Source: Croceicoccus sp. Ery15
Lineage (GTDB): Bacteria; Pseudomonadota; Alphaproteobacteria; Sphingomonadales; Sphingomonadaceae
Direction: 5' to 3'
Assembly (NCBI RefSeq): GCF_020985305.1
Contig: NZ_CP087588.1
Location: 2,468,501-2,532,500, forward strand
DNA: 64,000 nt
How positions within the stretch are numbered: position 1 is the first letter of the stretch; each line of letters opens with the position of its first letter. Of this stretch, positions 1-9,339 are shown in pieces. The notes beneath the pieces were generated by a model, which searched no databases, had not been told where the DNA came from, and was given only the letters and a program-made list of their open reading frames with translations. The position numbers and the translations under genes are program-made.

Positions 1-482
1 CGCGCGACACGAATCGAATAATCCGCACTGGTGCCAAGGCTGAAATTGCCATCCGCATCCATGGTCGAAACCGTAGCGATCAGCGTGTCCACGCCCACAT
101 GTTCGATCATCGACCGCGGAACCTGGCTGAAATTGCAGGGCATGACATCGACCGCGGGCATGGCCGACGATTGCAATACCCGGTCGAGCGCGCGTTCCAC
201 TCCGCCGTGAAAATAGCTCATCGGGACGAACTGGGCACGCAAGTCGAAGTCGAAGATCGTCTGACCTGCGATCCCCGTGCATAGAAGATAGTAAAACCGC
301 ACGTCGCAGATGACATCGCTGCCGCCAGCCCTTGCGCGATTTGCCAGTGCGTTCAGAATTGCGGGCGGCTGACCACAACCTATCGGCATGGCAATCCGGG
401 CGCCCGATGCGATCCGCGCTGCTGCGTCGTCGGCGCAGACCCGCTTTTGCGAATACAGCTGTTGCAATGCGGCCTTCGACAT
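1..482 (-). CDS. Acetyl-CoA hydrolase/transferase family protein (N-terminal part, runs off the window)
   Basis: The frame is open from an ATG at 482 to the left edge, about 160 residues, so the C-terminal part lies outside. The protein reads like the N-terminal domain of acetyl-CoA hydrolase/4-hydroxybutyrate CoA-transferase proteins: an early ASGARIAMPIGCGQPPAIL stretch, then FHGGVERAL and VDVMPCNFSQVPRSM near residues 95-125. These enzymes move CoA between acyl groups or hydrolyse acetyl-CoA in the cytosol. A longer start at 518 is possible, but the ATG at 482 has a GGAG-type ribosome site just upstream. It lies left of the tRNA, so I take it as chromosomal flank rather than part of the element. 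The exact substrate cannot be told from this half. Confidence 0.7.
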   Translation of the reverse strand, partial: MSKAALQQLYSQKRVCADDAAARIASGARIAMPIGCGQPPAILNALANRARAGGSDVICDVRFYYLLCTGIAGQTIFDFDLRAQFVPMSYFHGGVERALDRVLQSSAMPAVDVMPCNFSQVPRSMIEHVGVDTLIATVSTMDADGNFSLGTSADYSIRVA

Positions 483-755
483 ATGCTCTCCGTTCCGGTG
501 CCCCTTATGATCGGACATCCCAGGTCCGAAGCAGACGGTCTGCCCGTGGACCTGTCAAACCTGTGTAATTACGATCACCGCACAATGGTCATTTTCAAGC
601 TCTTTGGGACGATTTGCGGACAGGGGCCAAGAGGGACGCAAGGAATAGATCATTTTCACATCGATTTTCCGTCTGAGGCCATTGACACGAATCAGACCGC
701 GCCCTAGTTGCGCGCTCCTACCTGCGAAGCGGCACACTGGCCGTATCGCAAAAGT

Positions 756-842
756 GCCCAGATGGCGGAATTGGTAGACGCACCGTCTTCAGGTGGCGGC
801 GCTCGCAAGGGCGTGGAGGTTCGAGTCCTCTTCTGGGCACCA
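756..842 (+). tRNA. tRNA-Leu(CAG)
   Basis: The 87-base gene folds as a class II tRNA. The acceptor GCCCAGA pairs with TCTGGGC, the D-arm GGAATTGGTAGAC is Leu-like, and a CCGTC/GGCGG anticodon stem holds the loop TTCAGGT with anticodon CAG. There is a long variable arm, a GGTTCGAGTCC T-arm and an encoded CCA end. The integrase gene starts 178 bases downstream, which marks this tRNA as the probable integration target. Confidence 0.95.
815..842 (+). other. Probable attachment site: tRNA-Leu 3' end
   Basis: A tyrosine integrase gene lies directly after the 3' end of tRNA-Leu, the classic position of a genomic-island attL. The recombination core is normally the T-arm plus acceptor end, about 20-28 bases. 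I found no second copy of this segment in the window, so the other att site should lie beyond base 64000. The limits given are an estimate. Confidence 0.35.
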
Positions 843-1019
843 TTTGTTCTCATCAGAACGTTCCAAAACATTGCAGAAATGGCGGAATTCTGCCATTCTT
901 GACCTCTAGCGCAGAAAGCGAGGTCTTGTTTTGTTCCCCTTTGTTCCAACGTCTCTGGGGGCCTCGGCTGGGGGCTCCAGGTCAAAAGCCCCCAAATCGC
1001 ACGAAAGTGAGGCCCCCAA

Positions 1020-2222
1020 ATGAGCCTCAATGTGCAGGAAATCAAAGGCTTCCGGGCTGCCGACAAGTCTTACAAGAAATACGACTCGCGTGGGCTGCTG
1101 CTTCTGGTGAAGCCCAACGGCTCCAAGCTCTGGTATTTCAAGTACCGCTTTGATGGGAAGGAAAAGAAGCTGCCTATCGGCGCATTTCCAGAGGTAAGCT
1201 TGTCGCAAGCGCGCCAGCTTCGCGACCGAGCTCGGCTCAAGGTTTCCGATGGCATCGATCCGATGCTGGAGCGCAAGCGCAAGAAGGCCAGGATCAAGCT
1301 AGGTGCGGAAAACACCTTCGAGGTCATCGCCAACAAGTACATCGATGAGAAGATGGTACCGGAAGGTCGGGCGGAGGCCACGCTGTGCAAGGCGCGCTGG
1401 TTCCTCGAACTGCTCAAGCCCGCAATCGGCAATATGCCAATCAACGACGTCGATCCGCAGTTGATGCTGGCGGCGCTCAAGAAACTCGAAGCGAAAGGCA
1501 ATCTCGAAACCGCGAAGAAATGCCGATCCTTCGCAAGTCGGGTGTTCCGGTATGGGGCCGCGCTTGGTCAGTGCCAAATCGATCCGACATCGATCTTGCA
1601 GAGCGCTCTGGTCACGCCCAGGGCGCGGCACTACGCGGCGATCCTTGAGCCTGAGAAGTTGGGCGGGCTACTTCGCGCCATCGATGATTTCGAATGCTAC
1701 CCGGCAACGAAATTCGCATTGAAGATTGCACCCCATGTTTTTGTGCGACCAGGTGAGCTTCGCCATGGCGAGTGGAACGAGATCGATTGGGACAAGGCCA
1801 CCTGGACAATTCCGGAAGGCAAAATGAAGGCGCGTCGGACCCATGTGGTGCCGCTATCATGCCAGGTGCTGGAACTGCTTCAAGACCTAAAATCGATCAC
1901 CGGCGGCAAGGGCTACATTTTCCCAGCGTTCCATACGCGCCAGCGTCCAATGAGCGAGAATACGATCAATGCGGCATTTCGACGTATGGGGTTCACCAAG
2001 GACGAAGTGACGGCACATGGCTTGCGCTCGACCGCATCGACAATGCTCAATGAGAGCGGCCTCTGGCATCCCGACGCCATCGAGCGCGCTCTCGCCCATG
2101 GCGACAGCAACGCTATTCGCGGCGTCTATAATCGCGGGAACTACTGGGATGAACGCGTGAAGATGGCGCAATGGTGGAGCGACTATCTTGATGAGCTTCG
2201 ACAACGCGAAGCGAGCCGCTGA
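1020..2222 (+). CDS. Tyrosine-type site-specific integrase (tRNA-targeting, P4-like)
   Basis: 400 residues, the usual size for island integrases. Residues 1-90 form the DUF4102-type arm-binding domain (DSRGLLLLVKPNGSKLWYF, then GAFPEVSLSQAR). Residues 100-200 are the core-binding region and 205-390 the catalytic domain. The catalytic residues can be placed at R243 (RPGELR), H333 and R336 (HGLR), H360 and Y370 (GVYNRG). It catalyses insertion and excision of the element at the tRNA-Leu just upstream. The gene looks intact. The IS21 remnant begins only about 13 bases after its stop, so whatever gene originally followed has been lost. Confidence 0.93.
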   Translation: MSLNVQEIKGFRAADKSYKKYDSRGLLLLVKPNGSKLWYFKYRFDGKEKKLPIGAFPEVSLSQARQLRDRARLKVSDGIDPMLERKRKKARIKLGAENTFEVIANKYIDEKMVPEGRAEATLCKARWFLELLKPAIGNMPINDVDPQLMLAALKKLEAKGNLETAKKCRSFASRVFRYGAALGQCQIDPTSILQSALVTPRARHYAAILEPEKLGGLLRAIDDFECYPATKFALKIAPHVFVRPGELRHGEWNEIDWDKATWTIPEGKMKARRTHVVPLSCQVLELLQDLKSITGGKGYIFPAFHTRQRPMSENTINAAFRRMGFTKDEVTAHGLRSTASTMLNESGLWHPDAIERALAHGDSNAIRGVYNRGNYWDERVKMAQWWSDYLDELRQREASR

Positions 2223-2235
2223 CCGCCGCGTGATA

Positions 2236-3377
2236 TGGCACACGCACCCGGCCATGGGCAGGCAGATTTTGGAGAAGCTCTGGTCGAGATCGGCGGGGTG
2301 GAGCAGAAGGCGCACTTCTTCGTGCTCGATCTGCCGCACAGCGACGCCTGCTACGTACGCGCCTATCCGGCTGCCGTTGCCGAGGCCTGGATGGACGGCC
2401 ATGTCCACGCCTTTGCGTTCTTCGGCGCGGTGCCGCTGTCGATCGTCTACGACAACGACCGCTGCCTGGTCTCGAAGATCCTGCCTGACGGGACGCGGCT
2501 GCGCGCGAGGCTGTTCAGCGCCTTCCTGTCGCACTACCTGATCCGTGATCGTTACGGCCGCCCCGGCAAGGGTAACGATAAGGGCGGCGTTGAAGGCCTT
2601 GTCGGCTATTGCCGGCGCAACTTCATGGTGCCGATCCCCCGGTTCCCGACATGGGAGGCGTTCAACCTGTGGCTCGAGGAGCAATGCCGCAAACGGCAGA
2701 ACGACCGGCTGCGGGGCGAGAGTGAGACGATTGGCGAGAGGCTGCGGCGCGATCTGGCGGCGATGCAGGAACTGCCGGCTTCCCCCTTCGAGGCCTGTGA
2801 CCAGACCAGCGGCCAGGTCTCATCGCAGGCGCTGGTGCGTTACCGGACCAACGATTACTCGGTGCCGGTGCGCTTCGGCCACCAGGAGGTGTGGATCAGG
2901 GGCTATGTCGACGAGGTGGTGATCGGTTGCCGGGGCGAGATCATTGCCCGCCATGTGCGCAGCTACGAGCGCGAGGATGTGATCTTCGATCCGATCCATT
3001 ACCTTCCCCTGATCGAACAGAAGATCAATGCCCTCGATCAGGCCGCACCATTGCAGGGCTGGGACCTGCCCGAGGTATTTACAACGCTGCGCCGGCTGAT
3101 GGAGACGCGCATGGGCAAGCATGGCCGGCGCGAATATGTGCAGGTACTGCGCCTGCTGGAGAGCTTCGCTCTGGCCGATCTGCATGGCGCGGTGAAGCAG
3201 GCCCTTGATATGGGCGCGATCGGCTTCGATGCGGTGAAGCATCTCCTGTTATGCCGGGTGGAGCGCCGCCCGCCCCGACTGGACATGGCGATCTATCCCT
3301 ACCTGCCCAGGGCCAGAGTGGAGACAACATCGGCGCGCTCGTACATGCGGCTGTTGACCGGCGGAGCAGCGGCATGA
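2236..3377 (+). pseudogene. istA: IS21 transposase IstA, N-terminally truncated
   Basis: 380 residues remain of a 496-residue protein (complete copy on the minus strand at 13762-15252). The N-terminal HTH region (about residues 1-117 of the full protein) is gone. The DDE core is kept: GQADFGE, IVYDND and KGGVEGL carry the three acidic residues. An ATG at 2235 is formed by chance at the deletion junction. The stop overlaps the istB start (ATGA), as in the intact copy. Without the DNA-binding domain it should not act on the ends, though the complete copy could supply IstA in trans. Confidence 0.85.
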
Positions 3378-4141
3378 GCAGCCAAGCTCCCGAACTGCTG
3401 CTCGCCAGCCACCTCAAGACGCTCAAGCTGCCAACCTTCCTGCGCGAGCATGACAAGCTGGCCCGGCAATGCGCAGCAGAGGGCGTAGATCATGTCCGCT
3501 ACCTTGCTCGGCTTGTCGAACTGGAACTGATCGACCGGGAACGCCGGATGGTCGAGCGCCGGATCAAGGCCGCGCGGTTCCCGGCCGCCAAGAGCCTCGA
3601 CAGCTTCGACTTTGCCGCCATTCCGAAGCTCAACAAGATGCAGGTGCTCGAACTGGCGCGTTGTGACTGGATTACCCGTCGCGAGAACGTCATCGCCCTT
3701 GGCCCGTCGGGGACCGGCAAGACCCATGTCGCGATCGGTCTTGGCCTGGCGGCCTGCCAGAAGGGCCTGACGGTCGGGTTCATCACTGCTTCCGCGCTGG
3801 TCAGCGAGATGATGGAGGCACGCGACGAACGCCGCCTACTGCGCTTACACAAGCAGATGACCGGCTATAAGCTTCTCATCATCGATGAGCTGGGGTTCGT
3901 GCCCCTCTCCAAAACCGGCGCGGAACTGCTGTTCGAGCTGATCTCACAGCGCTACGAACGCGGCTCGACGCTGATCACCAGCAACCTGCCGTTCGACGAA
4001 TGGACCGAGACGTTCGGTTCCGAGCGCCTGACAGGCGCGCTCCTCGACCGGCTCACCCACCACGTCAGCATCCTCGAGATGAACGGCGAGAGCTATCGCC
4101 TGGCCCAGAGCCAGGCACGCAAAGCACGTCCCAACCCCTGA
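3374..4141 (+). CDS. istB: IS21 helper ATPase IstB (copy A)
   Basis: 255 residues, complete. IstB is the AAA+ partner of IstA and selects the target DNA. A DnaC/DnaA-like ATPase is visible: Walker A GPSGTGKTH near residue 112, Walker B LLIIDELGF near residue 165, and a C-terminal LLDRLTHH motif. The start is the ATG that overlaps the istA stop, and not an ATG further upstream in the same frame. The protein looks identical to the second copy at 12998-13765. Confidence 0.92.
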   Translation: MSSQAPELLLASHLKTLKLPTFLREHDKLARQCAAEGVDHVRYLARLVELELIDRERRMVERRIKAARFPAAKSLDSFDFAAIPKLNKMQVLELARCDWITRRENVIALGPSGTGKTHVAIGLGLAACQKGLTVGFITASALVSEMMEARDERRLLRLHKQMTGYKLLIIDELGFVPLSKTGAELLFELISQRYERGSTLITSNLPFDEWTETFGSERLTGALLDRLTHHVSILEMNGESYRLAQSQARKARPNP

Positions 4142-4250
4142 CAGAAACGGCAATCCGGGTGTTGGCGACCCCCGCTCGGGCTACGCCCTCCCGGCGCTCG
4201 CCAACACCCGGATCAAGTGGCCTGGTTTTGCTCCGCCCAATGGACGACTT

Positions 4251-5093
4251 TTACGCCGCCGTTGACAAGATTGCCCGGTTGTCAGCCTTAAGCACCTTGA
4301 GCCAGCTGGCGAGGTAGTTGGCGTGATCGGGGCGCGGGCTGGTGGAAAGGCCAAGATCGCCGCAAAGGAAGGCTGAACCAAGCTCGGCCACCAGTTCTTC
4401 CATGGCATAGGCATTGTCACCGAACCGTTTCCCAAACGTTCGCGCAAGGCGGTGATCAGCGCCAGACCAATGGACGAGTTCGTGCAGCAAAGTGGCGTAC
4501 CAGTTCTGCGCCGCGCTGCCGCTGGCGGTAGCGAAGAAGCGCTCGCGGTCTGGCATGGTGATTGTGTCGGTAGAAGGGGTGTAATGGGCGCTGTCGCCAT
4601 GGATGCGCACGCAGACACCTGTGCCCGCAATGAAGCTGTCCGCTTGCGGGATAGGGTCGAAGTTTTCGCCGTCCAGCACCTCGGGCAGGGCGTATCCTTC
4701 GACCTGGCTGGCGTTAAACACGTGCGACGCCTGCGCAAAGATGCGGGTCGAGCTGTCTCTTTCCTCGGTCTGATCGTCATCGCGATTGTCGAAGACCTTG
4801 TAGAACACGATGGGAGAAGCCTTTTCGCCCTTGCGGACCTGAGCGCCAAGTGACTGCCACTGGCGATAGGTCGCCCAGAGACCAAGCCCGAAGTCCTGCG
4901 CTTCGGCGCTGGCCCAAAGGGCGAGTACGTTGACGCCGCGATAGGCCTTCCCAGTCGCCGCATTCATGGGGCGCGAAAGCGGCGCGGTGCTGCGATGCCA
5001 GGGGAAAGAGAATGTATCCGTGCCGCGTTCAAGGACGGCGATGATCTGGTTGGTGATCGTATCGTAGATGCTGGCAGTTGTGGTGCTGGCCAT
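4251..5093 (-). pseudogene. ardC: ArdC-like antirestriction protein, C-terminus cut by IS21
   Basis: 280 codons. The host-derived part ends at about base 4268, where the IS21 terminus supplies the last few residues and the stop. The N-terminal ArdC single-stranded DNA-binding domain (residues about 8-130, with GVNVLALW and LGAQVRKGEK) and the zinc metalloprotease core LLHELVHWSG near residue 200 (HExxH) are kept. The C-terminal tail after NYLASWLKVLKADNRAI is lost. Family members protect incoming plasmid DNA during conjugation. It may still be partly functional. An intact paralogue with a different sequence lies at 52211-53140. The gene follows traI on the same strand. Confidence 0.8.
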
Positions 5094-5315
5094 GGTGAAA
5101 GTCCTTCGTCCAATCGTTGGTAACGCGGATGAAGGGACGGGCCGGATTGGCCGGGCGGGTCAGCGGTTACGCGAAACAGGCAACACGGGAGGGCTTCAGC
5201 CCGAATGGAGCGGGCAGGCTGTTGATCCCGCCCGTCACGGCCTGTCGAAGAGGAGCAGTTCATTCCAACGGCAGGACGAAGGACGCCATGGTCTGCGATT
5301 GCCGAGGCTATTCGA

Positions 5316-8063
5316 TCATCCCAACCCGGCACCCATCGCTTTTGATTTTCCGGCCTCAGGAGTGCTCGCGGTCGTAGCCGTCTGCTTCTCGCCTGCGCGT
5401 TCGTAGATCGCGCGGACAAGCCGGTCTTTATCGTCGGTGACAACCACGGCCTCTGCCTTGGCGCGTGACAGCGCGACATAGAGCATCTTTTGATCGACCA
5501 GATTGGTGGAGCGGCTGTCGGCGTGGATCAGGACCCGTTCGGCGGTCTGGCCCTGCGCGGTGTGTGCAGTCTGGACATAGGCGTGACGCAAATGGGTGTC
5601 GCGAGGATGTGACAGATCGAGCTTCTGCTCGCGCCCATTGGCGAGCTTTACTGTCGCCCGACCACGGTCGGAATCGATGCGGGTGACGGTCCCGGCAAGG
5701 CCATTGACCCGCCCGGCCTCGCGGTCGTTGCGGATGAACTGTACGCGGTCGCCGGTGCGCAGTTCCATCGGTTTCGGCTCAAACACCTCGGCTTTGCCTG
5801 CACCCCACTGCCGGGGATGCCAGTCCAGCGACCGTCCATCGCGCCCCTCTAGGGCAATGCGCCCGTCCACAGGATCGACAGCGGAAATTGCGAAGCTCTC
5901 ACCCCGGCGCACGCCCTTGGCGGCATAGGCACGGCTGAACCGGACGATATCGCCGATGGCATAGCTTGCTGCCTCGCGTGCCTCGGCACGGGTGATGCCT
6001 TTCGCTTCAAGCGCGTGGAAACGGACGGCATCCGCCGACAGCTCGCCGCGCTCGGTCAACTTCGCGCGGATCATGGCAGTGAGCCTGTCCCGGCCCTCGC
6101 GCGATGGTTCGATCACGAGCGTTCGTCCTCGCTGTGAGACCGGCAACGCCAGATAATGCCGGGCCATCGCTCCAAGGCGCTCGTCCGGCGTTGCGCCCTC
6201 GATCACCTTGCCACCGCCACGTTCCAGCGCGGCCAGGGCCTTGCCTGCATGGCCCTCGATCGAGGCCATGACGGCATCGCGTGTGTCGGCATTAGTTTGC
6301 CGAACCACCTCGGCAAGCTTCGCGGTCGCCATGCCTGCCTGCTGCAACTGCGCGAAGGCTGCACCTGCGCCGACCGACCCCAGCTGCTTGACGTCGCCGA
6401 CCAGAACGAGCCGGGCTCCGGCCTTGTCGGCGCGGGTCATGAGTTTCGCCATATCGTGCGCCGATAGCATCGAGGCTTCATCGACGATCCAGACGGTGTC
6501 CTTGCCCGCTATCTTCGCCTCGGGTGCGAGTAAATGCCGCGCCACGGTATCGCCACGCAGGCCAAGCGCTTCGCCCAGCACGGTCGCTGCCGATGCGGTT
6601 GGTGCAAGAGCTGTAACCGCAAGTCCGTGACGCCGTGCCTCGCGCGCGTAGGTGGCGAGAACTGTGGTGGTTTTGGCGGTCCCGGCGTAGCCCTGGACGG
6701 CGGCAACGCGGTCGCGCGAAGTGAGCAGGTCTGCGGTCGCGCGCTTCTGGTCCTCGGTCCAGGCATAGCCGGATCGGGCTGACTGCCGTGCAGCGCGCTC
6801 AATCATCCGTGCTGCTGCTACCGGCGTGGCGAGCGATTGCGCCATGCCGCGCCCGGCTTGCTCAAGCCGCAACATGGCGCGCTCGGTCTCGATGGCCTGC
6901 GGCGTCGTGAACCCGGCAAACTCCGCCCCACGTCGGTCAAGGAAAGTGCGCGGGACAAGCTCGCCGCGTTCTCCGGATTCGGCAATCGCTGCGCTGATTG
7001 CATCGTGCCCGGCCTTGCCGAAGGCAAAGTCCCCGGCCTCGCGCGCCAGCGTGCTGGCCGAGAATACAGCCTCTCGCTCGGACAGCTTGGCAGCGGCCCA
7101 GGCCACCGCCTGCCGCGCCAGCAATTCCGGACTGGCGGTTGCTTCGCTGCTCCGTGCCCGCTCTCTCGCTTCACCGATCAGCCTGTCTCGTGCCGCCTTG
7201 TCGAACCCGTTGGAATCGGAAGTCGCCCGCCAGTCGGCCCGCAAACTGCGATGATCCGCACAGGTCTTGGCCTCGCGCGTATCGAGCGCGGCGATCTGCT
7301 TTTCAGCGGCACTCGCTTGCTCGCGGTTCGTGCCGCGTTCGGCAAGCCGGGCATCGATGGCTGCTGTGCGCTGGCTCAGCGCATCTATAGCCTTCTCAGG
7401 AACGCCCGCGATCTCGAAGAGCGAGTTCTTGCCTGCTTCGATCCGATAACCCAGCGCAGCAACGCCGTGTGCCAGCTCCTGCCGGTAGACCGCGCCAATT
7501 TCTTTCTGCAACTGGTAGAAGGCGCGAGGCTCCAGACTGCGCCAGTTGCCGTCCTTGTCCTGCGTCGCGTTGAGGATCACGCCGTGGGTGTGAAGCTGCG
7601 GGTCTTGCGCACGGCTTGTTGCATGGCGGAAGGTGGCAATGGCGAGATTGCCCGTCGCCTCGCGCCGGACCTCGCCGCCTTGCCTAATCCGCGTTGCCGC
7701 CATGTGCTCTTCGACATGGGCCAGAGCCACTTTCACCGCCGCGCCATGTGCCTTGACCAGCCGCTTGTCTCCGGCAACCTCGGCCATGATCGAGACCGAC
7801 TTGGGAGCGGACAGGGTGATGTCCCAGCCAGGCCGGTGTTCGACCTTGCCATCACGCGCGGTGCCCAGTTGCTGTCCGGCAATCCGGCCTTCGAGCAGTT
7901 CGGCAAACTTCTCGCGATCGACCTCGCCCGACAGGCCCAGTTTATCCGCTGCCTCGCCAAACCATTCGGAAGGAGCCATGCCGCCTTCGGCGTAGTAATC
8001 GTCGGCTTCGTAATAGCTGGCGGCCTGACCGGCATTCGACAGGGCCGAGACCGAAGCGACCAT
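5316..8063 (-). CDS. traI: MobF-family conjugative relaxase/helicase TraI
   Basis: 915 residues. The relaxase domain (about 1-300) has the paired tyrosines Y17/Y18 and Y23/Y24 and the metal-binding triad H147, H158, H160 (DPQLHTHG), as in TrwC/TraI. The helicase part has Walker A GYAGTAKT at 458-465, Walker B WIVDEASML near 525 and a C-terminal RecD-like AYVQTAHTAQGQT motif. It nicks oriT, stays bound to the 5' end and unwinds the transferred strand. The start MVASVSALSN is chosen over an in-frame ATG further upstream because conserved relaxases begin here and the ATG overlaps the stop of the small gene before it (TGATG). It appears intact even though the secretion genes are damaged. Confidence 0.93.
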   Translation of the reverse strand: MVASVSALSNAGQAASYYEADDYYAEGGMAPSEWFGEAADKLGLSGEVDREKFAELLEGRIAGQQLGTARDGKVEHRPGWDITLSAPKSVSIMAEVAGDKRLVKAHGAAVKVALAHVEEHMAATRIRQGGEVRREATGNLAIATFRHATSRAQDPQLHTHGVILNATQDKDGNWRSLEPRAFYQLQKEIGAVYRQELAHGVAALGYRIEAGKNSLFEIAGVPEKAIDALSQRTAAIDARLAERGTNREQASAAEKQIAALDTREAKTCADHRSLRADWRATSDSNGFDKAARDRLIGEARERARSSEATASPELLARQAVAWAAAKLSEREAVFSASTLAREAGDFAFGKAGHDAISAAIAESGERGELVPRTFLDRRGAEFAGFTTPQAIETERAMLRLEQAGRGMAQSLATPVAAARMIERAARQSARSGYAWTEDQKRATADLLTSRDRVAAVQGYAGTAKTTTVLATYAREARRHGLAVTALAPTASAATVLGEALGLRGDTVARHLLAPEAKIAGKDTVWIVDEASMLSAHDMAKLMTRADKAGARLVLVGDVKQLGSVGAGAAFAQLQQAGMATAKLAEVVRQTNADTRDAVMASIEGHAGKALAALERGGGKVIEGATPDERLGAMARHYLALPVSQRGRTLVIEPSREGRDRLTAMIRAKLTERGELSADAVRFHALEAKGITRAEAREAASYAIGDIVRFSRAYAAKGVRRGESFAISAVDPVDGRIALEGRDGRSLDWHPRQWGAGKAEVFEPKPMELRTGDRVQFIRNDREAGRVNGLAGTVTRIDSDRGRATVKLANGREQKLDLSHPRDTHLRHAYVQTAHTAQGQTAERVLIHADSRSTNLVDQKMLYVALSRAKAEAVVVTDDKDRLVRAIYERAGEKQTATTASTPEAGKSKAMGAGLG

Positions 8064-8209
8064 CAGACGGGTCCCGGTTTGGCATTGGGCTCGGCGCCTT
8101 TCGCGATTTCGCTGACCCGGCTCCACAGTGTGCCTGCCGGATCACCTGGCACGTAACCGGGCTGACGAGGCTCGCCGCGCCGGGTGACAAAATCTACTCC
8201 CATGGTCAT
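8063..8209 (-). CDS. Small 48-residue protein coupled to traI
   Basis: A short frame fills the gap between the relaxosome gene and traI. Its ATG at 8209 overlaps the upstream stop (ATGA), and its TGA overlaps the traI ATG. The product (MTMGVDFVTRRGEPRQPGYV at the start, then a Gly/Pro-rich half ending KPGPV) has no domain I recognise and no membrane segment. The double overlap is strong evidence that it is translated. It may serve mainly to couple translation of traI to the gene before it, or be a relaxosome component. Confidence 0.6.
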   Translation of the reverse strand: MTMGVDFVTRRGEPRQPGYVPGDPAGTLWSRVSEIAKGAEPNAKPGPV

Positions 8210-8580
8210 GGCTCAATCTCCAGAGCGAGCGAGCGCTGGCGCTCGAATGCGGCGCGCGCTTCGGCTGCAATTGTCTCGTCGGATTTCTTCGTGCCCAGCG
8301 CGGCATGGCGGGCGTAAGCGTAGGCCGCACAGGCGGTGAACAGGGTGCGGTCGAGCACCCGTTCGGCCTCGGCGAGGCGCTCCGATATCGCCCCGATTTC
8401 GCGCGCCAGTTCGGCGAGATCGGTTTCCTTGTCGGTGCCGTGCAGGACCGAAAGAAAGCCCGCGTCGATCACTTTCAGGAGCATCGCATACTCCGACAAT
8501 CCGCGCCGGTCGGCGATGCCGGACAACGACCGTGCCTGCGAAGGATTGAGGCGGATGGTGCGCTTGACATAGCTCGCCAT
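8206..8580 (-). CDS. Relaxosome-type accessory protein (MobC/ribbon-helix-helix-like)
   Basis: 124 residues starting MASYVKRTIRLNPSQARSLS, with a GGAGGTG ribosome site immediately before the ATG at 8580. The first 45 residues look like a ribbon-helix-helix DNA-binding fold: a strand with alternating polar residues, then SLSGIADRRGLSEYAMLLKV. The rest is helical (EIGAISERLAEAERVL) and probably mediates oligomerisation. Such proteins bind oriT and help the relaxase open it. It heads an overlapping three-gene operon ending in traI, and a cluster of inverted repeats lies just upstream. No exact family name can be given. Confidence 0.65.
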   Translation of the reverse strand: MASYVKRTIRLNPSQARSLSGIADRRGLSEYAMLLKVIDAGFLSVLHGTDKETDLAELAREIGAISERLAEAERVLDRTLFTACAAYAYARHAALGTKKSDETIAAEARAAFERQRSLALEIEP

Positions 8581-8593
8581 CACCACCTCCAGC

Positions 8594-8751
8594 GCGCGCT
8601 CGAAGCGCGCTCCGGAAATGGCAGAATTGCGAGGGTCTGAACGCATTGCCTGAGCGAGCGCGCTATCCGCGCGCTCCAGAAACCGCAGAATTCCACGATG
8701 CACACGTGCGTGGGGTGTGTTTGAAAATTACGGGTCCGATACGCAGTATCG
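8594..8751. other. Candidate oriT / operator region with three inverted repeats
   Basis: The stretch at and just before the start of the relaxosome gene holds three perfect inverted repeats. GCGCGCT-CGA-AGCGCGC lies at 8594-8610, GAGCGCGC with GCGCGCTC around a 5-base loop at 8656-8676, and CGATAC-GCA-GTATCG at 8737-8751. Repeats of this kind beside a MobF relaxase operon are typical of oriT or of the operon's own operator. No nic site can be assigned by eye. Confidence 0.4.
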
Positions 8752-8781
8752 TGGCCCTTTCCTTCTCCCGTCATTCTCCGG

Positions 8782-9297
8782 TCAATTGGCATGTGCGTCT
8801 TGCTCCATGCTTGCCGTTGGAGGCGTCGCAGACAGGATCAGATTGCGGGCGACATCGTCGTCGAAATACCGTTCGCGGGACTGGCGTGAAGGCAACTGGC
8901 GATCCGCCATATCGGGGCGCGTGAACCAGCGAAGCAGGGTCAGGTCGATCGCGGACCGAACCTCATCTGCGATCGCGTTGGTCTCTTCTGGCGTGAGGTC
9001 AAGCCACCCGAATTCGGTACGAAGCTGACTGCCAAGGGGATACCCGGTTCCGTCCCGGCTCCTGTAAATCGGGCCCTCGACAGTGAGGCAACAATCTTGT
9101 CCCTCGAACCGCTCGCGGACCGGGCGCTCGTACCAGAGCCAGGGATGCAATGTGTGGCGACGGGCGCGCCCATCGGCATTGTCTTCAACGAGCAATTCGA
9201 CGAGCTGGGCCGCACGTTCTTCGTCGTCGCTAGGAAGGCGAGCGATCAGCCAGCCATGCTTCTGCAGGGCCGCGTTGATCAGGGAAAGGATAGACAT
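8782..9297 (-). CDS. Uncharacterised plasmid/ICE backbone protein
   Basis: 171 residues beginning MSILSLINAALQKHGWLIAR. No known motif, signal peptide or membrane segment is visible. The composition is that of a soluble, slightly acidic protein. It lies on the same strand as the mobilisation genes, after an AlpA-type regulator. Codon use and the clean reading frame suggest a real gene. I do not recognise its function. Confidence 0.55.
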   Translation of the reverse strand: MSILSLINAALQKHGWLIARLPSDDEERAAQLVELLVEDNADGRARRHTLHPWLWYERPVRERFEGQDCCLTVEGPIYRSRDGTGYPLGSQLRTEFGWLDLTPEETNAIADEVRSAIDLTLLRWFTRPDMADRQLPSRQSRERYFDDDVARNLILSATPPTASMEQDAHAN

Positions 9298-9339
9298 GGG
9301 GGATTGGCTTTCTGCGGGACATTGCCCGCATTGGAGGGG

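Larger units (their letters stand above)
2236..4267 (+). mobile_element. IS21-family element, copy A, 5'-truncated
   Basis: This 2032-base segment matches, in inverted orientation, bases 12872 to about 14903 of the complete copy at 12872-15328. IstB and the retained part of IstA look identical at protein level, so the copies are very closely related. Identity starts inside istA at 2236, just after the integrase gene, so the left end and about 117 istA codons are missing. The right end is intact: read on the minus strand it begins TGTCAACGGCGGCG at 4267, with the TG terminus expected for IS21. It cuts the ardC gene that follows. Confidence 0.9.

Noticed and set aside
6837..8156. A 439-codon open frame on the plus strand
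   Set aside because: Antisense of the relaxase gene traI, whose motifs are intact on the other strand.
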